A DNA stretch of 64,000 nt from Ustulina deusta. Taxonomy: Eukaryota; Ascomycota; Sordariomycetes; Xylariales; Xylariaceae. Shown piece after piece: positions 10,300 through 21,966 of the stretch. The DNA lies in contig JAJNNX010000026.1 of NCBI GenBank assembly GCA_023159155.1, forward strand, positions 496,001 through 560,000. The letters are read 5' to 3'. The notes under the pieces are model-generated. The model was not told where the DNA came from, searched no databases, and saw only the letters and a program-made list of their open reading frames with translations. Each line of letters begins with the position of its first letter. The stretch's first letter is position 1. Made by a program: the position numbers and the translations under genes.

Positions 10300-12638
10300 C
10301 TACTGCACTTGGCCGACAATCTCGCTCGCCTTGCCAAGTGACTCAACCATCTGTTGACATTCTTTTCGCCGCCGGATGGTATAGTCACTCTCCTTCAGCA
10401 GCTCGTCGGGGTTGTCACCTCGATACATGCCTTCAAGTAACTCTTTTTGCATCTCATCCTTGGTATACCTGGCAGAGAAGTTAGTACAAATTTTGATCGC
10501 GCAAATCATTAGTTGACTTACTGGACGAGGTTGAGCATAATAGCTTTCGGCACCATGTCGATCATGGTCCTCTTAACAATGTTGAAGTAAGAAGAAATGA
10601 GGAGCTCTAGATGGGATATCAGCAATATAATCTAGAAAATAGAGTGCTTGCGAAAACGTACTAATGACTTCGACCTCGATGTTCTCCCGTTCTGAGAGAG
10701 TTCCGGATGCTTTGAGCATTGGTGGAGGTGCTTCCATAGCGGCGGCCTTCTTCTTGTTCTTGGCGGCGAAAAAACTGCCAAAGAAGCCAGCGTTGCTATC
10801 TAGGTTATTATCCAAAGACGGACTGGCAGCGCGAACGGGCGTGGCCGAAGCAGGCAGTGGCTTGCCTGTCTTGGGGTCAACCTGCACAGGCTTGGCGCTA
10901 GAATAACGCTCATTGACTATTGCCATAGCCCTGTGACCATTGAGGAAATCGGGATGACCAGTGTTGATATAGCAAGCTTCCATGGCGACGAGATCTCTGA
11001 CAAGCTTGTTGGTAGGCTCCATAGACTTCTTGAAGAAAGTAATGACGGTGCTGTGCAGTTTCTCCTTCAGTCCGGGATACCTCCGATAGAGCTGCTTAGC
11101 CAGCAGCTGGTTTAAGATGCGGACTAACTCGTCGTAGACGAGCGACACACATTTCAAGCTAGGATCCTCTAAACGCTTAATCTCTTTCTTGACAATCACT
11201 TCGAAGGCGGCCGTCCCTACGAAGAGTGCGGGAGAAGAACCGGAAGAGTTGTACAATATCGTCCTTATATCGACATCCTTATTAACATCGAAAGGATCAA
11301 CCGCCTTCACTCCATTGGAGTACAGTTCATGGAACACGAAGCTAATTCGTGCACCACCAGACAACTCGGAACTTGACAACTCGCCGTTGTTGCCATCCAA
11401 AACTGACTGCCACTCCTTGGTGAACTCTGTGATAATGTTGAGAACGACATTTGCGCTATTTCCTAGCATCGATGGGCCCAAACTTTCGAGCTCAGCACTG
11501 TATTTTTGTAATGAGCTGGAAATTCGTGCCTTGATATCCGGTAACGTTTGTTTGATGTGCATCATCAAAATCATGTTTAGTTTCCTCGCTAGGTATGGCG
11601 TACCACAGTAGGAACTCTTATTCCGATACGCCCTGTGGTTGTCAAAGAAAGCCTTTTCCGAATCAAGAGACTGAGATATAGGCTTCTTGTTGTCGATGTC
11701 GCGTTGACCTCTGTTGACAACTGGGACGTACCCTAGCCTTAGGGGGATTATGCGACCAGCTAGGATGTCAACTACATCAGTACCCTCGTCCATCAGGTCC
11801 ACCTTAGTTAAGACACCGATCGTCCTTTGACCTTCCGGATCGACCTCTCTAGCGAGTTTGAGGCCATCGGAATTGGCAAGGTCGATGTTGGCAGAGGTGA
11901 CAGCAAGGATAATGGCGTTCGATTTCTGGATGTATTTCAGAACCATGTCTTTGATTTGTCGCTCGATGTCACGAGGTTGGTCGCCAACAGGCACTTTGGT
12001 GAGACCCGGTAAGTCGACCAGGGTCAGGGTCAGGACATTAGGCGAATAAACTCGCAGGTTGATGGGAGCCGGGGATATGCCCGCATTCCGGCCGACCTTG
12101 GCCTCTGTTTCCCTGCTGATCTCGTCTCTGATCTTATTAAAATCGTAGAATTTCTGGCCGGGAATATGTAGAAACTCGCCCCACTCGTCGGCATTGGCAG
12201 ATTTATCACTCGAGTTGGAGAAATCTTCTTGGATCCCGTTTGGCTGGGATGATGCTGGCCGGTTGATTAACTGCAGGACAAGGGGACGTCTCGTTACGAT
12301 ACCAGAACCTCGCGGTAGGCTATAATCAGTGGCGTGAGTGATGCTGGCGAGCATGAGGGGTGCTCAGGGGGGTTACGACGTACAAGTCTCGACCAACGAT
12401 ATTCTCGAGCACCGAACTCTTTCCACTTGACTGACTGCCCACAACAACGATCTGTGGCAGGTCAATAGGGTTGTTGACGCCAACAGTTGAAAAAACATCC
12501 TGAAGCTTGTTGACGAGCCTAGAGGTCTGAGTTAGCCGGGGCGCCGTGCAGGAACGACGGTGGGTGCTTGGAGAATCAAACAACGCACTTGATCAGCGCA
12601 GGGTCCGAGATGCCTCCCGTGGAGCTGGAGTCGGTCAT
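10300..12638 (-). CDS. VPS1: Dynamin-related GTPase Vps1
   Basis: Vps1 is a dynamin-like GTPase that drives fission of vesicles in Golgi-to-vacuole and endosomal traffic and also divides peroxisomes. The start at 12638 gives [17 protein letters not shown], spliced at a GTGCGT donor to [13 protein letters not shown]. The GTPase domain shows G1 [10 protein letters not shown]3 DLPG and G4 TKVD, and the dynamin phrase [17 protein letters not shown] spans an intron near 12330-12385. The middle domain and a Pro/Lys-rich insert ([12 protein letters not shown]) follow. The GTPase effector domain lies at the C-terminus, split by two introns near 10470-10660, and ends in GQVQ. No PH or proline-rich tail is present, as expected for Vps1 rather than classical dynamin. 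Length is about 700 residues. All signature motifs are intact. Confidence 0.95.
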
Positions 12639-13988
12639 GTTGCGAATGCTGCGCGCGGGGACGACTTGGGGAAGCAGAAGGTCCTCGTGAGGTTCTCTTT
12701 CTCGTGGCAGTGGAGCGGCTGTCCCGGCGATGCGGCGGCGGCTGGTTTAGGGGAAGGGGGTGATAGGGCGAGAGAATGCTGGCTGGCTCTGGAGGGAGCG
12801 TAGCAAAGCGCGACGTCAGAGAGCTGGACTGGAGCGGTGTTATCTAGCGTCCCCTCAATCACGACAGAGACGGATGGAGTGAAATGTGCACGGCAACAGT
12901 ATTAAGAAGGCGGACACAGTCCACGGGTTTCGTATGTGTATGTCGCAGACAATGGAGGGGGAAGACAAGAAGCAGCGTTGTCTGTGGGACGCTCTGGTGT
13001 ATATTATTTCTATCGACAGGAAGCAGGAATCTCGCATACCGCCTGACTGACGGTATCGAAGGTAGTAGTGTGCCAAGAACCACAGAACATTGCTGTGGCT
13101 CAGTTCCTTACCTACCTAATACTCCCGGTATGATGTACACGTACCTATCTCTCAAGCGTTGCATGCAAGCCACCCCTCGCTGCTGCAAACACAGCGCAGT
13201 AGCCCATCGAAGGCGGCGGTGGCTTGTACTGCACACTCCCCACCTGCCTTAGTGTAGGTGTGCACTAGGTAGCCTAGATAGGTATAGGCATACGTAATGC
13301 TTCCCAGCTAGTTAGGTACTTGTGGGTACGGTAGGTGCCTAAGTAGGTACCTCTATGTTATACTAACACATTTCACCGCAGGTCTTTTAGGTAGACACGC
13401 TATCCAACAGGCTCCAATTTACCTGAAAACGGGATGAATGACAACGCATACTGACGCCAGTAAATCCTGATGCCTAAACCAAATCAGTGTTGTAGACTGA
13501 TTGCGAAGCTGCTGACGAGGCTAGTTGTAAGTTTTCAGACCCCTATTTTGTTGCCTGGCTCTCCTCAGGTGTAGGCCAAATCCATGTGACCAAGGTGAGA
13601 GATTGAGAATCCAGATTGTTATGCGGTAGATGGTTTTCATTGCGCTGTTTCAATACTGCGTACGTATTATCTTGTAATAAACAGTGATAACATGAAGGAG
13701 ACGTTCCATACATCCCAAGGATAAGCCTCATGTATACAACTCCTCTTAACGCCCAGTCTATCACTTGTGGAGCTCCCTGTACCTATCACAACCCATGATG
13801 ACTCGAGGCAAGACCCTTCCCACACGGAACAGGCCCGCATTCCAGCAAGCGCCTTGAAACACAAACGCTGGAAAGCAATGATGATACTGATACCACCGGC
13901 GGGGCTCGCCAAGCTCAGGTTGTTATGCAATATATGTGTTTTAGATTGGTGAATGTCTGGTGCTTGATAACAAGGGGCAGCCTTCTGA
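12639..13988. other. VPS1 upstream / GID7 downstream region
   Basis: This 1.35-kb stretch between two minus-strand genes holds the VPS1 promoter and the GID7 3' flank. It contains a TAGGTA cluster (listed separately). Reading frames in it have no family resemblance. Confidence 0.5.
13100..13352. repeat. TAGGTA/TACCTA word cluster
   Basis: Words such as CTTACCTACCTAATAC near 13107, CACTAGGTAGCCTAGATAGG near 13263 and GGTGCCTAAGTAGGTACCTC near 13333 recur within 250 bp upstream of VPS1. Confidence 0.6.
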
Positions 13989-15966
13989 TCAGTCATTTGA
14001 ACTCCGGATTGCTGCCGCTTGTTGCCGCTGATTCCGCCGCCAGGCATCGTTAGACCAGCTATAGATATTTAGCAACGGGGCGGCAGAGGAGGCAATAGGG
14101 TGGACAAGAGCAACGTACATTTTGATCTTCCCGTCATCGCCACACGAGGCAAACAGTTGTGGGTTTGTCGGGCACCAAGAAACCGAGTTACACCTGGGGC
14201 TGTGGGCCGGTAATCTGTAAATACACTGCGCCGTAGCTTTGCTCCAGATATTGATGTGTCCATCTACGCTGGTCAGTCGACGAGCTACATACCTTCATTG
14301 CGGTGTAGGTTTACTTACCCTCGCTACCAGCAATCACAAACATTTCATGAGCACCCCCTAATGAAGACCTAATCACAAAGTCCCCGCCTGCGTGACCTGT
14401 ATAATGCTGGACTGGGGTTCGAAGAACCAGATCCACCAGCTGAGCAAGACCATTTGTCTGGTTAACCAAGAGGTACCTCGAATTCTGGCTGATACTGAGA
14501 GATGTTAACCGGGATTTTAAATCCAGCTTATACTCAAACTCTCTTGTCTGAAAATTGTAGACATGTATATGCTTTTCGCAGTCCATTGCCACGAGCCACC
14601 GTCCATCGGGCGATAGGGCTAGCTCTTCTATACGCGGGGGACCTTTCCAATCGTGAACTTTTTCTGCAGCAAGATTCCACTGAACTAAACTGCCGACCTT
14701 GTCCAGCGAGCCGATTATAAAAGACTTGTTATCAGGAGCCCAGACGCAGCTGCTAACGGGCTCCTCATAATGATATAACACTCGAAGACGATGACCGGTC
14801 TAAAATGTCATTAGCCAAAATCACAACCTCACCAACCGAAGCAACCTCACCTTAACATCCCATAATCGTGCGTAACGGTCTCGGCAGCACGATACTAGCA
14901 TCGAGTCATCCCAGCTCCACGCAACGTTGCCCACCCCATCGCCGTGGTCACTCAAAGAATGGAGGATCTTGAACGATGGAACCTCCCAGATGATGACTTG
15001 CTTATCGCTCCCACAGCTGGCCAACTTGGTCCCGTCGTGCGAGAAAACAACCTGCCATACCTCACCGGCATGGTCATCAAGCTCAAATACTGTCTCGGTG
15101 GGGAAATCAAGCCGGTTACAAACATGATCGGAATAAAGGGATGGGGCTTCGCCACAGGAGTGCCAAATACATCCTGTTATCTGGGACTCCTTAACTTGAT
15201 TTAATAAATCGGCCAATCGATGCTCCGGAAGCATGACGGAAGGGGATATACATTCTAAAAGATAGGGTTAGTTCGCGCATAAGAAAGCTCCGTTCAAGAA
15301 AAACTCACTTGAGAGCTCGGAGAGCAGGGTATGTCTTGACTGCCCGTTAGCCCCATCCCAGCTAGCCTTTAATCGAAGTTCTTCTTTAGATTGGCACATG
15401 ATTAATGCCGAGAGGAAATGGAGTTTGCGAGTGTCCTGGTAGAGTGATGTAAGCTCGTTCCTAAGCACCATCAAAGCCTTGTCGGGTTCCTTTCGTTCCA
15501 GGAGTTCGAGGAATTTCTGTTGGCGTATCCAGAACCTCATCACATTTCGATCCGCGCCAGTCGCAAGCACAAGCCCGCTATTGTCAGGGCTCCCGGCTTC
15601 ACCAGGCGAAACGGTGACATCAAGAAGCTCTTCCGCCTCAGTCCAATCCCCCTCAAGAATAGCCGTCCTGAAGGAGGCTACAGTTGGATTTTCAAGCTCA
15701 TAACCACTAGTTTCACTAACACTTTGGGCTGCCGAATGGTATCCCATATCTGAAAGGGCCTGGATGAGAATTCTCGTGACCTCCTCACGGTCATGGTTGA
15801 AATATTTGTCAGGGCTTCGCGGTTTGGAGGCTCCATTCTTCGAAGAACCTGACTTATGAGTTCCATTTGCAGTACCAGCTGCTGGGGGTCGTTGGCTGGA
15901 CTTGCCGTTAGCGTAGGACCGTGATCTGCCATTAGGTGTTCCCGAATCGTCTGCGTCCGCCAACAT
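13989..15966 (-). CDS. GID7: GID/CTLH E3 ligase subunit Gid7 (WDR26-like)
   Basis: LisH-CTLH plus WD40 protein. Gid7/WDR26 is a subunit of the GID/CTLH ubiquitin ligase that degrades gluconeogenic enzymes in yeast. The LisH/CTLH block is visible (ILIQALSDMGYHSAAQSVSE, then FRTAILEGDWTEAEELL). WD repeats follow, including HAGEVWQVVFSHDGTKLASC, SDKQVIIW and DRYARLWD. The last exon, after an acceptor ATATCTATAG, gives IKIWSNDAWRRNQRQQAAA and stops at 13989. I annotate from the ATG at 15966, the first in this frame. Yet the frame is open upstream to 16332 with Ser/Pro-rich sequence beginning ADRNPQSPVS, and there the codon is GTG. The N-terminus is therefore unsettled. Introns lie near 15250-15310, 14790-14850, 14260-14325 and 14050-14115. 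Confidence 0.9.
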
Positions 15967-18406
15967 GGTAACCTCGGCCCGCCGACGTTTGGTTGGAGGA
16001 AATCCTGGAGAGATAGCCTCTGAAGCTGGGGGTTCAGACAGCGAGGTACCTGGTATGATGGCGTTGCTATCGTCACCGGAAGTTCGCCGCCTTCTCCCGA
16101 GGATCTGGCGTGGCACTGAGGATGAGCTAAGATGCTGCTGCTCCTGCTGAGCCTGGGAAGTGGCGAGAGGGCGGGCACGAGGTTGGCTGTCGGGTCGGCT
16201 CGACGAAACGGGGGCGAAGATCAGGGCTGAGGGGATTGTGCCAGGCGGATTCCGAGGCGACTGCGGATCGGATAGATCGTCGGAGGCGGATGGGGTGGTT
16301 GATACCGGAGATTGGGGGTTTCGGTCTGCCACTTCGACCTAGTTGACTGCGGGCTAGTCTGGGGACTCCCGCCGAAATATTGACAAATACCGGTCGAAGC
16401 GTAGCAAGACTTGAAGGATTCGGGGTCGACAAGAGCGAAGGACTGGCGTTTGGCTCGGGGCGGGCAAATAACCAAGGATTAAGCACAATGTTGGCGTTGG
16501 AAGCTGAGGCGGCTTAATGGATGCGTGATGATGTGGGTTGAAATGCTAACTTCATGTCCCACGGTGGGCCAATGAGCCAACCTAGGCGTCAACCTCCCGC
16601 TGGACTAGAGGATATACCGGGGAAGTCGAAATGTCAAGATAGGAATCGCGTGAGAGCGGGCGGCCTGTTGGTTCGTCCTTATTTTTTATTTCTCTCTCTC
16701 TTTTCCTTTGCCTCTGTGCACGTAGACCGGCAATGCTCGGGAATCGAAAACAGAGCTTGCCAGCGTGTTGTAAGTTGACAGAAATCGTGGCGGCTAAGAG
16801 GTTGACAGGATCCTAACGTGTGCCGTGACGGACCTGCGTCTCCCTTGGTGGTGTAAGTTGATGTACACAGTGAGTTGGTACGACGGATGCAGCGCGATAG
16901 GTGGGGACGCCGCAGCGGGCGATATAGGTACCGGGGTGGGAGGTGGCTACAGCGCCTGGACACCTGTAACAAGGTACATGGGTAACTCACTGGAGATACC
17001 TAGGTAGGTATGGTTACCTGTACTTACTGCCAGTATAGAGGCGGGTGATACCCGGTACCAGAGCTACCAGGCTTGCATGTACCCTAGGAGACGCCTGGAA
17101 CTTTGAACGTGTCGTGGTTTGTACCTACCTTAACTCATTTTTGATTAGGTACTAGTTGTTGGAGCTCTCACCAACTCTCGTGCCTACTATAATCTGCGCA
17201 CATACTTAGTAAGTAGGTACTTAAAGTAGGTATACCTCAGCTATACCTACAGTGTAGCTGTATCTCCAACCGATGTACCTGGTGTAGGGTTCAGTGCCTT
17301 AGGTGCTAGGTAGGTAGGTCCACCGCAAGTACCACCTTCTCAGTGCGCCTACCTAACTATAGATAGGTAGGTACCTCCACCACACCGGTCGAGATACATA
17401 CCTACTTACTGTATATACCTCGACCTATACAGGTACATCATCATGCCTTCTGGTATGCCTCCACTCAGGTTATGTGGTCACAACATTCTCTGCTATCCTT
17501 TGTCATCGGAGACAACAAGCCCATGTCCCGTCCAGCCAACAAGATCCCAGTACTGGATCTTTCTCAGCCCAGTGGTATTTTGAGTGATGAATGAGACAAG
17601 TATCACGTAATCTACGCCCCCTATGCCCTACTACGTGGACAGTGCCTAGTAGACCTGATGACCATCACCTCTCGACCAAGTGGGCTTCGGTAGCGCAAGA
17701 GAGCCAACCAGTCTGGTGGGTTAGCTAGGATTGCTCGATGTCAAAACTGGGAACCATGCGGGTCCCTAGTTGCATTCTCTGTAAGAGGTTCACGAGAACA
17801 TTGGCTCCCCAGCAGGTAAGCGGGTGAGAGATAGGTATGTGACGCTTTGTTGCTGACTTGACTCTCTCTCATTGCGCGAACAGTCAGTCTGACCAAACAG
17901 GTCTGGTCCTAGGTCGCCAGGTGCCTAAGGCATATACTATCAAGCAGCATTTGCCTGGACAGGACGAATGTGTCAGCTTGCTTGGCATTTCATTCTTAAG
18001 TTGAGTGCAGACTGATATTGCAGTTGCTCCGTCTCCTTCATTACGCTAGCAAACGAGTCAGCTTTCCGAGGATAAGAGCGAATGCGAGATAGGGTAACAA
18101 TCATTACTGCCTACGGAAAGAAAATGGAGAAAACCACGGCTGTTCAGACAATTGTTGCTAAGTATTGATTACAGAAAACAAATATTTATATACTTAAGTA
18201 TATATCTCTCTCTTTTGCCAAATATGTTCGAGCCTACAGGGTATCTCATCACAGCAATCGCCTTATGTTAATTTGTTAGGTCGGCTACATCAGGTTTTCG
18301 AAGAACCCCTCATCGACGAAGGGAATTTCAAGAGCTCGCAATCAGTCCTAACACTACACTCCACTTGCTTCCAATTTCACCAAATACTCGTCACCATAGA
18401 CACACA
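15967..18406. other. Long divergent region upstream of GID7 and the DUF1757-like gene
   Basis: The first 366 bp are an open low-complexity extension of the GID7 frame. The rest (about 2 kb) is non-coding and includes the densest TAGGTA cluster in the window. From 17450 to 18360 I see no gene, only a TATA-like AT-rich stretch near 18170-18210. Confidence 0.5.
16925..17420. repeat. Dense TAGGTA/TACCTA cluster
   Basis: The richest concentration in the window: dozens of TAGGTA, ACCTAC, GGTACC and CTAGGTAGGTAGG words over 500 bp. A perfect 8-bp inverted repeat (GTAGGTAT / ATACCTAC) sits at 17226-17250. It lies in the divergent region between GID7 and the small membrane-protein gene. Confidence 0.7.
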
Positions 18407-18925
18407 ATGTCGCGGTACTTCCCGCACCCAGCATATGCAGAGGAACAGCCACTGGCACGGACAATCCTCACAACACATGTTGAAACCCGAGCTATCTCCA
18501 CAGGTGCAATCGTCGGGGCCGGCATCTTCGGGACACGGGAGGTTCTTCGCCGGGCGCGTACGGCCACTGCGTCAAACACCCTTACAGCTCCCTGGTCCCA
18601 ACTATATCTCCGGCTGGCCGGCCAAAGCACGCTTTGGACTATAGGCATTGTCTCAGTCGGTCTCATCGGCCGGATGTGGGGGCGGGAGGAAATAGAGTGG
18701 AAAGATCGCTCCTGGCGTCTGATGGAGAGCAAGGGCCAGCTCGAGACAGATGACTGGACCTACGGGGGGATGGTTGCGGGACTCGCTGCAACGGCTCTCT
18801 TCAAGCGACCACTCGGCTTGGTTGCCGCAGTAGGATCTGTCGGCACTGGCAGTGCCGTTGGCGTGCTGGGGTATATAGGTTGGAGGTATGGACTACACGG
18901 TGGGAAATTCCCAAGCTCGGAATAA
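18407..18925 (+). CDS. Small multi-pass membrane protein, DUF1757-like
   Basis: Intronless 172-residue protein starting MSRYFPHPAYAEEQP. It resembles the fungal DUF1757 family: an aromatic start, TILTTHVETRA followed by a glycine-rich helix (STGAIVGAGIFG), a second hydrophobic helix (TIGIVSVGLIGRMWG), and the conserved phrase GREEIEWKDRSWRL. It then has DDWTYGG and two C-terminal hydrophobic helices ending in GYIGWRYGLHGGKFP. Four membrane segments are likely. No catalytic motif is visible and the function of the family is not known to me. The family name is from recollection. Confidence 0.75.
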   Translation: MSRYFPHPAYAEEQPLARTILTTHVETRAISTGAIVGAGIFGTREVLRRARTATASNTLTAPWSQLYLRLAGQSTLWTIGIVSVGLIGRMWGREEIEWKDRSWRLMESKGQLETDDWTYGGMVAGLAATALFKRPLGLVAAVGSVGTGSAVGVLGYIGWRYGLHGGKFPSSE

Positions 18926-19638
18926 AGAGATCTGTTGTCGCAGGTATATAAACGTGGACTATGGCCGGGTCTTATGCTCGATGGGGATACGCCAACCCAA
19001 TCCCCAGTTCAGAAACATCCCCAATTTACTGGGTCAGGCGTGGAGGACTTTCCTTCAATGTATATAATAGTGGAATCTTCAAACTGTAAGAATAGGTCCG
19101 GTGTTTAGGCTAGCAATACCCCTATCTGTATATTTTTCAATTTGATATATGCTACTCAAAGAGCCGTACCGCATTCATGAGAGGTCACTAGATAGAAATT
19201 GCAGGGTAACAACCAAGCCCAAGCTCGATATTAATAGAGCACACATCCTTGTTATATATTCATCACCATTGATACGACGCTGAAGGTCCTAGCCTACATG
19301 AACCATGTTAAGTATTAAGGTCAACGTCATGACAGCTAAACGTACTTGCGGCCGAGAGGGTTCGAAATAGTGGGTGGTCGGCAATTGGTCGTGTATCCGA
19401 ACTCTTCGAAAGAATGCGTCCTAAACGGATATTCGATTCTTTTCTACGTTCAACTACTCTTGGCTGCATGGACCGGGTAATGAATGGAACTAAATTCGAA
19501 GTAGAGGTAGGAAAGGTAATGTTTTAATTGCAGATGGCATGAAAAACCAGACTCTAACGCTTACGATCATTCTCCCAGGTCCATCTAATCTTGTATCCAT
19601 TACGCCATATTTACGCTCATGCGTACGTCACCACAACC
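18926..19638. other. Convergent intergenic region
   Basis: About 710 bp between the small membrane-protein gene and the AACS 3' end. It is AT-rich with no supported gene. Confidence 0.55.
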
Positions 19639-21966
19639 CTAAAGTTTCTCTTTCGGGGAAACCAGATCTTCAACCTTGGCAAACTGGTAGTAGTAATCCA
19701 AACTCTTAGGGTTGAGCAAAGTACCACTGGGCTTGATAATATGGCCGGAGACGATCTGCTTTACGGGGAGCTCAACCTTTTTGAGGTTGACAGTGGTCTA
19801 AAACATATTAATATTAGCATCGTCTGTAGAGTTCCCTCAGGCATCATTGACGATGCTCTGAAGCACTTACAGGTATCTCGGGGGTCTCGAAGACATATTT
19901 CGGCACGTGTCGCTTCGTCATCTCTTTCTTGATCGCCTCTTTGACGCCTCTGACGAGCTGCTGATTGAATTTGCGACCCGGCCGCATGAGAAGAAACAGC
20001 ATCACGCTCTCGTCATTATCTTGTGGTCGCCGTTGACCAACACAGATGGAATCCGCGATTTCGTCAGCAAAGTTGCGCTCGATGACAGAGTAGATCTCAG
20101 CCGATCCAAAGCGTACGCCGCTGGGGTTGAGCACGCCGTCCGCACGACCCAAGAAAGTGAGGTTCTTGGTAATTGGATGATATACGCAAAAGTCTCCGTG
20201 GGCCCAGACATGATCGTATCGGGCGAAGTACGCTGAGTGGTATTTCGTTCCAGGCGCACCGGCGGGCTCCTTGTCGCCCCAGAGGTACACTGGAACATTT
20301 GGGAAAGACTTGGTCGCTACGAGTTCACCTGGTGTTCCATCTGGAACGGCTTTTCCAGGGCCCGGTGGCAAGAGCGAGTCGTATAACTCTACGCTGACAC
20401 CGAGGGACGGACCTTGAATGCCCCCGACGTAAACCGGGGTCAGAGGGTTTCCCTGAGCGAAGCAGCCAGCCTGGGAAACCACATTAACAAATGAGAGCCA
20501 TAGGAACAAGATTTAAACTTACGATATCTGTTCCTCCGGATATATTGTTGAGATGAACGCTTGGAGGAAAGCCCTTTTCGTAAAACCATTCAAATAACTG
20601 GTTTGAGAGCACCATTCCGGTTGACGTTACCATTCGCAAGCTTGACAGGTCCGTTATCTCCCGGGGAGAAATCCCCGCCTTGGCGATTTCATACATCCAG
20701 CGGGGGCTAATTCCCAACCGCGTTACTTTCTGGTCGCCAATAAGTTTGATGAAAGATTGCAGATCTGGCTGGAAGGGCGACCCGTCGTAAAGGACAGCTC
20801 TGGCGCCAGATATTAGTTGACCGACACTCGCTAGGTACATGATCCAGCCTGTTGTCGTATACTGTAACGAAACAGCATCTGGCCTCGCGTCATCATGGAG
20901 ACGACCCTCTTTCGTAAAATTCAAGAGCACGCCTCCGACGGAGTGCACTATCGCTTTGGGGATACCCGTGGTGCCAGAGGAGTAGCAGACAAGGAACGGC
21001 TCATGAAATGCAATTCTCTCGATCGGGGGCGTGGTGTGCTGTCTGTTGTTGAGGAACGCATCTAGTGTTTGCGTCTTGGGAATATTACTAATGTCTAAAG
21101 CTTCATTGAATCGACGTATGGACACCAACCCACGGAAATTGCTGCAGTCCTTCATTCCAGCCACAACCTCTGTCATTTTTTGGCGTAGGTCTAGCCGTTT
21201 GCCATTATATAGCGTAGCGTCATCCATGAAAATGTACTATTTCGGTCAGAATTGGGGATCTTTGGAATCCCGAAACGAGTGCCCGCATACCTTAGGGTTG
21301 ACCTGGACTGTCCTTTGCAAAATGCCTTGAACGCCCATGTCTGTAGAGCTGCTACTGAACATAGCCCCCAGCCAGCTCGTGGCAAGGAATACGACAAGCG
21401 TCTCAATACTGTTTCCAGCCACGATCACAACGCGGTCGCCGCGTCTGACACCGGCGGCACGCAACGCATCCGCGTACGTTGCAGATAATCTCCTGAGAGT
21501 AGCCCAGGTGACATGCCTCAGCTCAGTCACACCTTCTCTTACTTCAGTTAATGCGATCTTGCCATCTTCTTTCCCTTCCTTGCCCCTATAGTCTGATGGA
21601 TCGGTCGAGCTTCGCGTCCAGAGCAGGTTCTCAGCCCAATTGAGATGTACGCCTTCAAACCAACGTGGGATGCTATCAACGGGCTTGCTCTCATCAACTA
21701 CACGACTATAGGAGCCGGAGTAGATAAGATTACCGAACTTGAAGACCTCATCATAAAACTCGGAGGGTCTATCCACGGAGAACTGGTAAACATCTTGGAA
21801 GGTCTAAGACAGTTAGGTGGATTTAGTGGTTGACGATTGTTGTTGTAGGGAGCCTCACCGTCAAACCCAAGTGGTACTTCTGATTGACCAATTGCATGAA
21901 TTCCCACAGCTGGGTGCCTTTGGGGTTGGGGTGCTCCCACAACTTCCGAGGGATAGCGGTAGCCAT
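19639..21966 (-). CDS. AACS: Acetoacetyl-CoA synthetase
   Basis: Adenylate-forming ligase of the ANL superfamily that converts acetoacetate, ATP and CoA into acetoacetyl-CoA in the cytosol. The start at 21966 gives MATAIPRKLWEHP; an intron precedes TFQDVYQFSVDRPSEFYDEV. The N-terminus WFEGVHLNWAENLL is the acetyl/acetoacetyl-CoA synthetase linker domain. The P-loop-like A3 motif reads YSSGTTGIPKAIVHS, then YTTTGWIMY (A4/A5 region), ISGGTDI (intron follows) and GRADGVLNPSGVRFGSAEIY (A8). The C-terminal catalytic-lysine region is TTVNLKKVELPVKQ followed by the AACS-specific NPKSLDYYYQF. At least four introns are inferred. The ISGGTDI and VHLNWAENLL wording points to AACS rather than acetyl-CoA synthetase. 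Confidence 0.93.

Noticed and set aside
12884..13252. Plus-strand frame upstream of VPS1
   Set aside because: Composition is unlike protein and it overlaps a TAGGTA repeat cluster.
16925..17420. Transposon terminal repeats
   Set aside because: The TAGGTA words are short, variably spaced, and flank no reading frame resembling transposase or reverse transcriptase.
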